Assembly: GCF_028372415.1 (NCBI RefSeq)
Contig: NC_092877.1
Span: forward strand, 250,309,510-250,373,509
DNA length: 64,000 bases
Source: Notamacropus eugenii
Taxonomy: Eukaryota; Chordata; Mammalia; Diprotodontia; Macropodidae
Direction: 5' to 3'
Of the stretch, positions 35,444-47,954 are shown piece by piece (position 1 is the stretch's first letter; each line of letters begins with the position of its first letter). The notes under the pieces are model-generated. The model did not search any database. It saw only the letters and a program-made list of their open reading frames with translations, and was not told where the DNA came from. The translations under genes and the position numbers were made by a program.

Positions 35444-35881
35444 TGTAGCACCAATGCGATATTCACAGTACCTATGACAGCCATGAATATGCTGGTGCAA
35501 TTCTGAATCATGAAATACAACAGACTCTCCACATGGAAGACAGAGCCAAACCATATATTCAGATACCAGAAAGGCAAATCCCAACAACAGGTCAGATCCA
35601 TCACAGTAACAAAGATATCCATCATAGTGACCAAGAACTGTATACACATTATCAAGCCTTACCACAAACAAACACTCATGAGCCTAGCTGTCTGCCTTTC
35701 TCTCTCCCTCAGTTCTGACTGCTCTGACCAAATTCCTCTTAGCTTTGCTCTAGCTCTGCTTCTTCATGTTCCACCCTTTCTGATCCACCCCTTCCCTTTC
35801 CATGTGACTTGATTAATGTGACTCAGACTTGTTGTGACCCAGGCAGGTCACATGGATCTTCCCATTTAAACTACCATTGTA
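35444..35881 (-). repeat. 5' LTR of the ERV-L-like element
   Basis: The partner of 30210-30660, with the same block order. The same LTR family recurs at 44654-45181, 46815-47342 and 51102-51646. Confidence 0.8.
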
Positions 35882-35889
35882 TATGAACA

Positions 35890-36080
35890 AAGTAAAAATT
35901 ATGATTCTAGAGCTCCAAGGAAACTCAGAGGCCATCAAGTTCAATGACCATGACACCAAAGACCAAAAAGGTTAAGTGATTTGTATAAAAGGTAGAATAT
36001 GAACCCAAGTCCTTTGACTGCAGAGACTTTGCTTTTTAGCAAATGACTTCTAATGCTCCTTCTAGCTATAGATCTATGAT
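35890..36080 (+). mobile_element. MIR/THER1-type SINE fragment
   Basis: 'tctagagctccaaggaaactcagaggccatcaagttcaatg', 'aaaaaggttaagtgatttgtataaaag' and 'tatgaacccaagtcctttgactgcagagactttgct' follow a common mammalian CORE-SINE-like order. Diverged. Confidence 0.5.
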
Positions 36081-36169
36081 TGTATTATCCTATGGGGGAA
36101 AACAAGTAAACTAGCCTTTCATTAACCTAAATCTCTGATATTCATTTATGAAGTTACTATTTCATTGAA

Positions 36170-36465
36170 GGGGCAGTTAGGTGGCACAGTGGACAGAGGT
36201 CTGGGTCTTGAGTCAAGAAAAACAAAGTTTAAATATGCCCTGAGAAACTTCTTAGCTGTTTTTACAATAGACAAACCACATAAGTGCTGTTTGCCTCAGT
36301 TTGCTGAATTGTAATGTGACAGAACTGAACTGAACTGTGATATCTGTTACAATATTATCATCTAACTCAGAAAGGATTGTTGTGAGGGTCAAATGAGATA
36401 ACATTTATAAAATGTTTACCACATTGCTAGGAACACAGTAGATGATTAATAAATGCTTGTTCCCT
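36170..36465 (+). mobile_element. MIR-type (MAR1-like) CORE-SINE
   Basis: The head 'ggggcagttaggtggcacagtggacagag' with the tRNA-derived start is followed by 'gtttgcctcagtttgctgaattgtaatg' and the tail 'tgagataacatttataaaatgtttaccacattgct...gatgattaataaatgcttgttccc'. A small duplication (GAACTGAACTGA) lies inside. Confidence 0.85.
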
Positions 36466-37388
36466 TCTCTTTTTCCCTGCACTAGCAAAACTTATGAATT
36501 GTCAGTCTTAAAAGGTCAATGCACTTCTTAAAAGTGCATAACTCTCTGATTTCTACTAATTGGTTGACACTGTTTTGTGGAGAACAGAATTTTTATTTCA
36601 AATATGAAATTCATAAATGCATAAACATATATACATCCATGTATATGTTGCATGTGTATGTATGTATGTATGCATACACAGTCATATATCAAGTATGGCA
36701 TGCCAAATTACCTTTGATTTTAAGGAAATATGACTTAACTTATGTGAATACTCCTTTAAGGGAAGCTGATTGCAACCCTTCTGAAAATCAGTACTTTTGA
36801 ACTGCCGTTACTTTAAAAGAATGAAATAACATTTCTCATCTGATCCTCAGCCTTCTGGTGAGGATCTTCCTTATAATTACTTACAACGGTCCTTACATGT
36901 GATCTTAGAGTTCATTACTAGGACTATACTATAGTAAGAAAAAAAAGTGCTTTGATTTCAAAGTTCAGTGCTTAGCACAGTGTATTTTTAATTTCTTAGT
37001 GATTTAAAAAAAAATTGATTGGTGGTAGCTTTCAGGAACCCATTGTCACCTCTAAAACCTCAGACAGCATCTGGTTAGGACGTCAGTACTACCAGTTAAT
37101 GAATCTTTTTTGGGGGAAATGGAAATTTCTTCCTCAGACATCACAAATCAAGTGATACATAACTAAAATATGAGGAAGAAACAATAGCTGTTCTTGAAAA
37201 TTCCTAGAATCATTTTGAGAAAGCAACATAAAATGAAATTGATAGTGCTCTACAGGAGAGTTATGTGTTATATTTTTTCCAAATTTTTCAAATGTTCCAA
37301 AACATTTTTGTAGTTATTTAGGAAATAAAAATATTATATATTTGCCACATGTTTATTTGTATGGAGGATTTTAACTTATATATCTGTA

Positions 37389-37389
37389 A

Positions 37390-37452
<63 letters not shown>
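37389..37452. repeat. (TATC)n microsatellite
   Basis: About 16 near-perfect TATC units, then a short ATATATGTGTGTG run. Confidence 0.97.
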
Positions 37453-37453
<1 letters not shown>

Positions 37454-38129
37454 ACACATATATATGTGTGTGTGGGTATAACTATTTAATTTAATAATGA
37501 AATTTCAATATAGGATTGCCTCTGCTATAATGTAAGATCAAAAATCCTACCTCCAGGACTTTTGAAATAGGCAGCGTATGTTAAATTCAATTTAAGGTAG
37601 AAAAAGTTAATTTTACTTAATTTGTACTAGATGTATACAAATGAAATAATTCATTGATTTGTCCTGTAGGCTTAAATTCTCCTTGGGTCACTTGTGTTAA
37701 AAAAATATCTAAGGTCAATGATGAGTCTGAATCATAGTAAGGGTGCAATTCTTTCTTTAAAATATTAAAGAAAAAATATCTTTCTTTAGGGTAAATTAAT
37801 TTTGAAATTTTATTCTAATTGCTTTAATATTTTAAGTCTTGGCCCTTAAACGTAAATACTAAAATTATGGAACTTTCATCTGTGTTAAATAAATCAAATT
37901 TCTCTTAGAATTTTTGTCTGAACAAAGTGACAAAGTCTTTATTGATCTTTAAAACTGCATAATTGGAAAAATAAACAAATAATGTTGCCTCAGGACCTGT
38001 TTGAAAGAAAAGATTACTTACAGGAGGAAGTGCATTTTATTATTTGTAAAAATAATACATGGCATGATTATAATGCTTTACAGTTTTAAAATTCTTTTTC
38101 CTTCTTGTAGTCACTTGGCATAAGCATTG

Positions 38130-38270
38130 CAAATATTCATATTTCTATTTCACAAGTAAATCTTAGAGACTATCAATAAGATTTCTAAGGTCACACAACC
38201 AGGCAAACTCAAGTTTGCTGACTCCAAGTTACATTCTGAATCTTCTATGTACGTTACCTTACTATTCTCA
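38130..38270 (+). mobile_element. Probable MIR fragment
   Basis: 'atatttctatttcacaagtaaatcttagagac', 'tttctaaggtcacacaaccaggcaaactcaagtttgctgactccaagt' follow the MIR CORE order ('ttacagatgagaaaactgag...ggtcacacagctag'). Old copy. Confidence 0.45.
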
Positions 38271-40324
38271 AATGCTTCTAGGCATTTGATGCTATGTGAC
38301 CTAAACTTCTAATCTTTACAAAATAATTTTACATGAATCATGTATAAAACTATGATATGACAATAGGAAATGACCTATTGATTTTCATCTTGTTTAATAT
38401 GATGCTATCAATAATAAAATCCTCACTGATTAAATTAGCTTGTAGATATAAACATCAAAAAATCTATAAACTAATTTTTCCTGAAAACTCTTTGATCATA
38501 TTCACTATGAATTGATCAATGCTCTTTGTAAAACATATCACTTATGAATGTTTAATGGAAATGTACAAAAAATGATCTTTAAATAAGAATGGTCAGATAG
38601 GAATGACTAAAAATGATCCTTGAAAGCAAAGCAAAAAACCAATATAGTTCAATTAAATTCAATTGCAATTAATCTGAAAGCAACAAATGTCTTATTTGTT
38701 CTCCCAAAATCATTTGATGCAATGCAAGTAGAGATTTCAGCTGTTCAAACTGTAATTTGGTTAAATGATTTCATTTATTTTACATTTTTAATAAGAAGAA
38801 TGAGAATAGCTTGTATTTAAATAGTTTCTACTAATTATTATTCTTTATTATTATTTTATTCTAAAATTGTAGCTTACCCTTGTCCCCAATTGGATTGTAA
38901 ATTATTACTGATACAATTTGGGAACTGTAAAAAATATGAGTATATGACTCACAAATCACTTAGGTCTTCAGCTTAACAAACATATTGCAAAAGGTATACA
39001 ACATACATGCAGAAAATATTTATTTTTCATCTGTCTCGAATGATTTATTATTTAAATGATTTAAATGACTGGTCTTTTAATTTTTCCTTTAATTTATTCT
39101 CTGATTCTTCATCTGAGAATGGAAATGACCTTGAATTCTCACCTTCATGCTAGCTATAACAATCACCATAAGCTTATTTTTTAACTGGTCTGTTTAAATT
39201 TCTTTATTTTAAAATTGAAAAGTTTTCACTTCCTTTGCCTTTTTCACTTGTCTATAACTCAGTTACTTGAAAGCAACATTTCTAGAAAGAGCAAAGTAAT
39301 ATATGTGCATTTATATATGTATATATTAGCAGAAAATTAGATAGAAACACATGATGGTACAAGTAAAAAAAAGACCCTCCTATAAGTCAGAGCTTGCTTA
39401 TTCAAACAAAATAAAAGGTTTGTCTGTTTCATAGTTAGAAGTATTAATATCTCTCTCATGATAGGAGGCATGATTATGTAAAACAGGCCTCACAATCTTT
39501 GTTTATCTTAAGAGATTAGTCATTTTGAAAGGTAGAGTATAAATAGGAGCTTTTCTAAGACTGAACACAAGTTTATTTATTGGCACAGGTTTCCTTTGAA
39601 AGAGAAAAATGGGAGAAGAAAGAAAATATTATAGGGGTGCTTGATTTTCAAAATTCAGCTTTGGGTAATAGGAAAATAATACTTAATGATTATTTTTGCA
39701 CTAGTGATCATATTTGTTCATACCAGTTTAACAGGACTCCTCCACCTGCTCTCTATTCAGGAACTCAAATGCATCTCTTTGCCATGTACTGTCAGTTATA
39801 TCTTCTGCACTCATTAATAGTCCTCAAATATCTTTTTTTAAAATTTCTATTGAGACACTTGGTCAGAGAGTACTGCCCTCCAGGTCTGAAAAGTGTATAT
39901 ATATGCTAAGGTGAGGTTTTGCTTTGGGGTTTAGTTTTGGGAAGAAGGTTTGTGTGCCAGATGAGATTCTGGGAAGCTGCTAAGAAGCCCCCAGCTTTGA
40001 AAATGCAGATGTTGGTGCTTCTCTCTCTGGTAATTATGTAAGTATTGCTTATAATCATATAATTGGAAGCCCTGTCTGTTGATCTTTGTTTCTCTGTTTC
40101 TATTTGCTCTGACATTCAGGGTGCTGACATTTCCCCCTGAGCCAAGTGAATGATATATATGCTTGATTGTTGTGATTGCTGACCCCTCAAAAGTTGCTTT
40201 CCTTTTCGAAATGCAGATTTAAGAATCTGTAAGGCAAGCCGTTCTGTTGATTCCAGGGTCCTTGCCAATATCTTGCCGTATTATACGCTTTCATTGAAAC
40301 TTACAAGGGAAAAAATACTATGAG

Positions 40325-42451
40325 ATTTATTTGTTACATTTCTCAAGCACCTTTCTCCTCAGATCCCACCCAGTGTAAATAGGAAGTAAAAGACTGCTGT
40401 ACTTTCCTGCATAAGCCTCCATCCTCTGGGGATCCTGAGAAGGATAGTTGAATGGGTTCTGGAGCTCATGTGAATGGAGATGATGGTCCCGTGGTACAGG
40501 AACATGTGTGGTCCAAGACCTGTTGTGGAGTGAAGGTATAATCTCAGGAGGAAGGTGCAGGAAAATAGTAACATCTGCAGGAGGACCAATAAGAGGAAGC
40601 TTTAAAAAATTGACAGAGACTTCAACTGCTGGAGGAAGAGGAAGAGCTCCAAGAAGTCCTGGATAGGCTCCAGTTTAATTCCAGGGTCTATGGCTCATTC
40701 GTTTTCCTTTTGTTTTTCTCTTGCAGCCTAGGATCTTCTCCATTTCACATTAAGCTTGAACTCATTTACAATCCGTTTGCTGAAGCATTTCTCAGCAACC
40801 ATCTCTGCAGCTTAAAACCTGGATGAAAGCACAGTCTTGTCTCTGTATTACTTTTAACATTCAATTTCCATCAAACTGGTAAAATTTATTTCCAAGATCA
40901 GTCTCATTGACTGAATCTCCCAGGCCAACATAAAGTATAGTAACAGTCTTATCATCTGGTGGATCCAGAGATGGCATTATTGAAGACCTTTTTAGAAGTT
41001 TATCTACCACAACATCATTAATAACAGAGAACTTTGATGTTCAGATCATCAGGTCTGTAGACTTCTCATGTTTCAATGAACCCTCTTCTCTTTTCCAGCC
41101 TCCTTTCACCTAGAAAGAACAAATGGGAGAACAATTCCATTTGTACTTAAGGGTAGTCCAAGATAATTTGGGTATCATGTTACTGGTAGCTGTGGCCTTC
41201 CTGGGAAGATCAACTGACCAAGTTCCATCAGAGTTGAAAATCTCTCACTCAACATTTTTGATGCAATATTCTTTTGAGCAATCTTATATAGGTTATATAT
41301 GTACAAACATGTTGTACATATTTCCACATTAGTCATGTTGTGAAAGAAGAATCAGAACAAAAGGAAAAAAAACATGAGAAAGAAAACAACAAAAAATAAA
41401 AAAGTGAACATAAAATGCTTCAATCTGCATTCAGTCTCTATAGTTCTTACTCTGGATGTGGACAGTATTTTCCATCATGAGTCCCTTGGAATTGTCTTAG
41501 ACCACTGCATTTTTGAGAAGTTAATTCTATCAAAATTGGTCATTACACAAAGTTGCTGTTACTGTGTACATTGTTTTCCTTATTCAGCTCAGTTCACTTG
41601 GCATCAGTTCATTTAAGTTTTTCCAGGATTTTTTTTTTACCGAAATCCACCTGTTCATTATTTCTTATAGTACAATAGTATTCCATTACAATCATATATC
41701 ACAATTTGTTCATCCATTACCCAATTGATGGGCATCTCCTCAGTTTCCAATTCTTTGCCACCACAAAAAGATCTGTTATTAATATTTTTATACGTGTGTC
41801 CTTTTCTCCTTTTTATGATTTCTTTGGGATACAGATATAGTACTGGTACTGTTGGATCAAGGGTATAGACAGTTTTATAGCTCTTTGGGCATAGTTCCAA
41901 ATTGCTCTCCAGAGTGATGGAATCAGTTCACAATTCCACCAACAATCCATTAGTGTTCTAATTTTCATGCATCTTCTCCAACATTTATCATTTTCCTTTT
42001 CTATCATATTAATCAATCTGATAGGCAGTATGTGGTACCTCAGAGTTGTTTTAATTTGCATTTCTCTAATCAATAGAAATTTAGAACATTTTTTCATATG
42101 ACTATAGATAATCTTAATTTCTTTGTCTGAAAATCGCCCATTCGTATCCTTTGGGTATGTCATTCTTAAAGGACAATTCTGCATCAAAGACTACGCAAGC
42201 CAAATGCAAGTCTGATAGTTTTTTTAAAAAAGATTATTGCTGGTTTGGAACACTTCAGTCATCCTACAAAAGCATGGCAACACCAGGGCACTGTGAAGAG
42301 CCTGAACCAAATTTTAAATTACTTTCCATACTCTTTGTTTGGCAATAGAGAAATAGGGATTTTCTCCAAGGTACATCTGATAAAGAATAGGGAAGTCTGT
42401 ATCCCTCCAGGTGTTCCTGTAACAAGTGCTGGAGCCCATAAACATCACCAT
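40325..42451 (-). pseudogene. RBM22P: RBM22 processed pseudogene, split by an L1 fragment
   Basis: RBM22 is a spliceosomal zinc-finger/RRM protein that contacts U6 snRNA and pre-mRNA. On the - strand, 42451-42155 gives DFPILYQMYLGENPYFSIAK and a frame-shifted AELSFKNDIPK (RBM22 N-terminus: DFPILCQTCLGENPY, AGLSFKDDMPK). 41260-41020 gives NSDGTWSVDLPRKATATSN and HEKSTD near the CCCH zinc finger. About 40990-40860 gives [20 protein letters not shown], the start of the RRM. 40455-40400 gives YPSQDPQRMEAYAGKYSS near the C-terminus, followed by 3'UTR-like sequence with AATAAA (40331-40326). There are no introns, many frameshifts and stops, and no clear poly(A) tail, so it is an old retrocopy. The symbol suffix is mine. 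Confidence 0.92.
41265..42153 (-). mobile_element. 5'-truncated L1 inserted in the RBM22 pseudogene
   Basis: The reverse complement matches the L1 ORF2 end and 3'UTR: a CysHis-type motif (CWRRCMKIRTLMDCWWNCEL, 41990-41910), 'ccaattgatgggcatctcc', and 'ttgccaccacaaaaag'. RBM22-like sequence resumes on both sides (AELSFKNDIPK before it, NSDGTW after it), with about 30 bases of the parent codons not found at the junction. Same orientation as the pseudogene. Confidence 0.85.
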
Positions 42452-42454
42452 ATT

Positions 42455-44300
42455 AGAAGTGAAATAGTCAGAAGGTTGCTGGGTTAAGTCAACATAAAAT
42501 CTAACCAACAGGCAACAAATACAGTACAGACCATGGGATACTGTATGTCTACTGACTGAGAACCAGCCTAAGTAAGTACAGATAACCTCATCATCATGGA
42601 GTTGTCAATGCGATAACATCATTGATTGACTGACATATTGATTGATTGATTCTGCCGCATCAATCCATCCACTGGGTTACAAAATCATGTATTTAAAAGG
42701 AAAGAACCTTGGATGAAAGACATTGACCCAACTATCTAATTTTATAGTTGCATGAAATAAGACACAGCTACATTGTCTCTTTCCCAGAATCATTCTACTA
42801 GGGCAATGTGAATACCAGCAACATCAGTATTCAAACTCAGATCCCCTAACTTCAAATCCAACATTTTTTTTTCAATTCATACAGTTATAAGAATGACACT
42901 TCATATTTTGCAGAGTTGAACACTGAGGGAACAAAATGAAAAGCTAGTAAGTTTTGACATAGGGTAAAAAATGCATTGCATAAAGCATTGCCAAAAATAT
43001 TGAGCCAAAGTGAGTGTAGAAAGCAGGAAAAGAAAACAGAGAAAGAAGAGAAATGAAGCAAATCAACAACTTAGCTTAATTCAAAATTGGATTTAGCACC
43101 TCAATAGGTTTCCTATAATTATTTCAAAGCCCCACAATTCTAGGTAACATAACATATTATATGATATGTAAATAACATAGAGGTAACTAAATATCACACA
43201 GAATAATTTGGTTTACCACATGTGAACCAAAATAATATTTCATTTTGGAAAAGCACCACTTTCCCTACCATTATCAACATCAAGCACTGATGTGTATGAA
43301 ATTATGATAAATATGCAAAGTTTAGAAAATTTAGCCGTAGTGCACTAATTGACAAAAAAATAAGTAACATAATTATTTAAGGTATACATGACTGTATTTC
43401 TGTAAGACTAATTACTTTGGTTCCCACTGTCTGAAGTTCATATATGTTAACATATATTACTTTTCACTTTCTCCACTTCTGGTTTCTGGGTATGGGTGGA
43501 AATACCAAGGCTTTCTGCAAAAGACTCTACCAAGGGCACCTCCCCAAGTATAGCGTGTATGTGGGGAGGGGGTGGTTTTGTCTTTCCTCTGCATTCCATT
43601 CTCATTTGATCCCAGCAGTGGGATTAGCTTTTAGAAAGAAATCTTTACTTGAAAAGTATAATCACAAACATGGAAACATCTCCCTGAATGAATATATATA
43701 TGAAATAGAATATGAAAAATAACACAGAATAGAAACAAATCCTGTAAGTCCATTTATCACATCCAGGGTAAAAGAGAAGAAAAGCAAGGGAGGAGGTCCT
43801 TCCCTTCACTCTGGTTCAGGTCATGGTGCCTGTGCTTTATATAAACTGTAATCTTCACCTTCTAGACATAGCAGAGAGGAGCTTGCAGGGAAAAAAAGAA
43901 AGCATTAACTAGAAAGAACAATTGTCCTAGTCTGACCACTTTTAAAGCAGCAGCCTGTTTCAGTTACTTAGCCCATCAAAGGAGGCTACATGCACTGTTT
44001 GGTTGCAAATACAACATGCCTTCAAGTTGCATGCACGGATAAACCCCCTGGTACTTACATATAAATAGAGAATAAATTAACATAGGATCATATCTATGCA
44101 AATAACTCAGAAATCATATTGACCCTACACACCACCACAGCAATTTCTACTTTTGTTTGAGGTACTCCATTATCTGAACTCATTAAAAAAATTAGAATTT
44201 TAAAATTGAATAATTATCCATATAATAATGTATATTTAACAGTGTGAATTTTCCTAACTAGATTATAAATCCTTGAGGTTTGGTTTTATACTTTTAAACT
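42455..44300. other. Intergenic, mostly unidentified
   Basis: 42715-42870 ('caactatctaattttatagttgcatgaaataagacacagc' ... 'attcaaactcagatcccctaacttcaaatccaac') looks like a decayed MIR CORE-SINE. The stretch 43750-44130 is of mixed composition and not obviously repetitive. No gene is recognised. Confidence 0.4.
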
Positions 44301-44302
44301 GG

Positions 44303-44615
44303 GGCAGCTAGGTGGTGAAGTGAATAGAGCACCAGTGCAGGACTCAGGAGGACATGAGTTCAAATCTCACCTCAGACGTTTGACACTCACTAGCTGTGAG
44401 ATCTTGGGTAAGTCACTTAAACCCAATTGTCTCATCCTGGGTCATCTCCAGTCATCCTGATGAATAGTTGGTCAATGGATTCAGATGGCTCTGGAAGAGA
44501 AGTGAGGCTGGTGATCTGCACAGCCCTCCCTCACTCAAAACAAAGTCAAGTGCAAGTCATGTCATTATTTCTCTGATGGCATGGTCTTCTTCAGCAATGA
44601 AAGATAAACACATAT
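44303..44615 (+). mobile_element. Marsupial tRNA-derived, RTE-tailed SINE (most complete copy)
   Basis: Starts 'ggggcagctaggtggtgaagtgaatagagcacc' (tRNA-like head), continues 'gagttcaaatctcacctcag', 'tagctgtgagatcttgggtaagtcacttaa', then 'tcatctccagtcatcctgatgaat', 'ggattcagatggctctgg', and the RTE-like tail 'cctccctcactcaaaacaaagtcaagtgcaagtcatgtcattatttctctgatggcatggtcttcttcagcaatgaaagataaacac'. It is the reference copy in this window for the fragments at 12.4, 13.7 and 17.8 kb. Confidence 0.9.
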
Positions 44616-44653
44616 ACTTTTAAACCTGTTGGAAAAATATAGCTATTTATTGA

Positions 44654-45181
44654 TGTAGTGCCCATGCAATATTCACAGTGCTTATGTTGGCCATAAATAT
44701 CCTGGTGCAATTCTGAACTGCCAAATCAAATAGACTCTTCACCTGGAAGACAGAACCAAAATGGTTATTCAGACACCAGAAAGCTACATCACAATACCAG
44801 AAAGCCAAATCCATCACAATAACAAAAATCTATAAACAGTAGCAATGCAGAGGACACCATCCCCAAGCCTTCCCTCTACTAGGCTTCCCACAAACTAACT
44901 CCCTTAAACAAATCACAAATAGGCTTCCATTAAACCAAATGCCCTTCTCTCACTCACAACCAGCTGTGGCCTTGCCTGTGTCCTTCAGTTCTGGCTGCTC
45001 TCAATGACTTCCTCTCCGTTCTGCTCTGCTCTCCACCTCTTCCTGTTCCACCCTTTCTGCTCCATCCCTTCCTCTTCCGTGTGACTTAGACTCATGTGAC
45101 TCAGGTTTCCATGTGACCCAGGCAGATCACATGGGCCTGTTAATGAATGGGAAAACTCTTCCCATTGAAATTACCATTACC
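44654..45181 (-). repeat. 3' LTR of the second ERV-L-like element
   Basis: About 528 bp, with blocks shared with 46815-47342 such as 'aatgcagaggacaccatcccc', 'taggcttcccacaaa', and 'agttctggctgctctcaat'. Confidence 0.8.
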
Positions 45182-46814
45182 TGTGGCCACAAGATCTTTC
45201 ATATTCATTTCATAGGTCAGTGGGGCAACTGGTATCAACAGAATTGTAACAGAGATAACAGAAAATAAGCATATAAAAATCTTAGAACTTTACAACTGTA
45301 ACAGAGGTTACATAAAATAAGCACATAAAACAATATCTTAGGGTGGGGCTTGAACACAAGCACGCCTTCATTTCCCCCTGGAATGAATGGGGCTCAAAAT
45401 ATTGGGGTTAGCAGCTAAGGTCACTTCTTCCATAACTACTTTCTGCTGAGATTGGATGTAGAACTGTCCCTGTCCCAAGAGCTCACATTTGAGGAGTCAG
45501 TTCTTTAGCTGATATCCAAAGTTTAGTTGACACCAGGTCCAGGGGTAACACATCACTATCACGGACAGGGGATGACATCTGACTTGGGCAATTAGGCATT
45601 TACAGATGGAGAGTGTTAAGACTGCAGAAAACCAATCTGACAAACAAGGCGAACAGATACAAAGCTAAAAATAAACAAAGAGACAATAACCAGAAGCAGG
45701 GTAGACAGAGTCAATCATGCTTCTGGAGTCCGTGAACCTACTATCATAACCCCATTCACTGTTGCTTACTGCTTTCTACTTTGCCATTCTGTGGTTATCA
45801 TTCTGGCTAGAGGTATACTCACTTTAATCTGAGCTGGGGACTGGCCCAGATAATCTCCTATTCCCCTGCTGGTATGATGAAGTTGGGTACAATGTTTCAG
45901 GAGGATCTGTAGGGGCAGTTTCTACCTCCCTCTTCAGTCCAACATCAAGCCCCTTTTCTTGATACTTTCTGTATAGTTCATTAGTTGGAATGACATCTAT
46001 TCTTCCAAAATCTACCCCTGTTATCAAGAGAGCAATGAACAATTATATTCTTATCAGTCTATTCGAACTTTGAATCCACTTTGAATCTTGCTGTTCTCTC
46101 TCAAGGAAATTTTATTTTTTTCACTGATTTTTCCCTTCTAAGATACCAACAATTCTTTCATGCTTTGGGTGACCTAACTCAAAATATCTGTGACTTCCTG
46201 TGGAGTAAAATCCTCAATGATTTAGACAAACACTGTGTGGGTCCCCTGATTCCTTCATTTTTCATTCTCCTCCCACACATTTTCCTCTCCTGTGTTTGGG
46301 CCCCAATCAAGCCCAGCTTGCGCAAGGGCTGCATTCACTTTCCTGTTGCTAACTTTTCCCCTCCTCCTGTGGGCCAATCCAACAGCAGTTTTTACTTCCA
46401 CCACTTGATACTTTTTAGCTTGCTCTTCTAAGGGAGAGTTCAGCATAGAAAACTTCTCTTGCAAATCAACTAACTCTTTTTCCATCTAAGCTTTCTCTTC
46501 AATCAGTTTTTCTCTGCTTTTACATATAATTCAATAGCTTGTTAGCAAGGCCCAGCCTCTCTTACAAATCCTTGCCATTTCTTTCCCTGGATCTATTGGT
46601 ATTCCTTTTACATGTCTTTTAAGTCTCTGTGTTCTCCCTTCTGCAGGCTTGGTTCCAAGTTTTCACAAAGCCCAGTCTGTGCCTTTAGCTCATTCTCTTG
46701 CTAGAGAGGAATAAAGCAAATCCTCTCACAGTAGGGACATCCATTTCTACCTCCAAAGCTTTCCTGTTTGCAAATTGAGATCTGATATTTTGTGAACCCT
46801 TCTTCATCACCATT

Positions 46815-47342
46815 TGTAGCATGAGTGTGATATTCACAGTGTCTATGGCAGCCGTGAATATTGTGGCACAGTTATGAATCAGTAAATACAACAGACTCTC
46901 CACATGGAAGACAAAACCAACACAGTTACACAGACACTAGACAGTCAAATCCCAACACTAGAAAGCAAACCCATCACAATAACAAAAATCTATACATAAT
47001 AACAATGCAGAGGACACCAACCCCAACCCTTCACCCTGCTAGGCTTCCCACAAAGTAGATCCCTTAAACAAATTAAATAAGGTAAACAGGCTTACCTTAA
47101 AACGCCCTGCTCTCACTCACAGCCAACTGCTGACTTGCCTGTGTCCTTCAGTTCTGGCTGCTCTCAATAATTGCCTCTCAGTACTGCTCTAGCTCCACCT
47201 CTTCCTGTAGCACCTTCCCAGCTCCACTGTTCCTGTTCCATGTGACTTAGATTCATGTGACTCATGCTTCCAGGTGACCCAGACAGGTCACAAGGGCCTA
47301 TTAATGAATGGGAAAGATCTTCCTATTTAAATGGCCATTACA
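46815..47342 (-). repeat. 5' LTR of the second ERV-L-like element
   Basis: Partner of 44654-45181. It carries the AAGGGCCTATTAATGAATGG end block common to all LTRs of this family here. Confidence 0.8.
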
Positions 47343-47954
47343 AATGGCCATCTATTATGTTCCCAACAATGTTCAACAAATATTTAATAGTTCTGATTTG
47401 ATTTAAATTTAGAAATTGATTAAACCTTTGTTATCTTCTAGTTACCAGGATTTCTATTTTTTGCACTGTAAAACACATCTAAGATGTTAGACTTCTGGAC
47501 TAATTGTTACCTAAGTGAATGGGGGACAATACTATTTTTAAAGAAAATATTGTGGAAATAAGACTCATTGCATCTCTTTCATTATCTTTAGGCATATATG
47601 ATCAAATATTCTTCACGAAAAATAAGGACGTTCCCATTTGCCTTTGGAGATATGATAAAAACCTGTTTCACTAACTCCTTCCTTTTATTCTAAGAAGAAA
47701 TATTTGTGAGCCACTCTTCCATTTAGAAGCAACTTGCTTCTTTCCTCTGGTTTTGGTTTTAGCAATAACATCAGGACTAACATAAACCAGATGCTACAAC
47801 AGTATGTTTACTAACTGGACACAGGGCCAGGTTATCACATTTGGAAAGTTAATAGAAGAATTAAATATATGTTTGGACTAAAAATTATGATTTTGTCCCT
47901 TTTAATTCATGTTGGTATCATCACTACAGAAATAGAGAAGGTCAAAGAAGAATA

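Larger units (their letters stand above)
30210..35881 (-). mobile_element. ERV-L-like endogenous retrovirus, broken
   Basis: Two related LTRs (30210-30660 and 35444-35881) in the same direction flank about 4.8 kb of internal sequence. Read on the - strand the order is 5' LTR, a gag-like region (about 35.4-34.3 kb), a reverse transcriptase/RNase H region (about 34.2-32.6 kb), integrase (about 32.6-31.75 kb), a dUTPase-like domain (31637-31338), then the 3' LTR. I see no env. A dUTPase downstream of integrase with no env is a known mark of class III ERV-L elements. It is far from whole, with many breaks throughout. By eye the two LTRs differ at something like one base in ten, which suggests an old insertion. 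Confidence 0.75.
36480..40310. other. AT-rich intergenic region
   Basis: It contains the TATC microsatellite (37389-37452) and a probable MIR piece (38130-38270). The segment 39900-40170 ('gaggttttgctttggggtttagttttgggaagaagg' to 'ttcagggtgctgacatttccccctgagcc') has a mosaic look and could be an old LTR, but I cannot name it. No gene is seen; the 109-codon ORF at 39580-39909 has no recognisable domain. Confidence 0.4.
44654..47342 (-). mobile_element. Second ERV-L-like element, same family, short internal region
   Basis: LTRs at 44654-45181 and 46815-47342 match each other and those of the 30.2-35.9 kb provirus (TGTAGTGCC... to ...CCATTACA on +). The internal 1.6 kb matches parts of the first provirus: 45440-45740 corresponds to the region next to its 3' LTR, and 45830-46810 to its gag-like end (for example 'caatgtttcaggaggatctgtaggggcag'). 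The pol core is not represented. It is broken and much shorter than the first copy. Same orientation as the other two. Confidence 0.8.

Noticed and set aside
30279-35812. Similar 96- and 100-codon ORFs at 30279 and 35510 that look like a repeated gene
   Set aside because: They are equivalent chance frames in the two LTRs of one provirus.
37389-37452. CRISPR-like regular repeat
   Set aside because: A plain TATC microsatellite in a vertebrate genome with no spacers.
44303-44400. Possible tRNA gene
   Set aside because: The tRNA-like head belongs to a SINE; the cloverleaf is not preserved and it continues into the SINE body.
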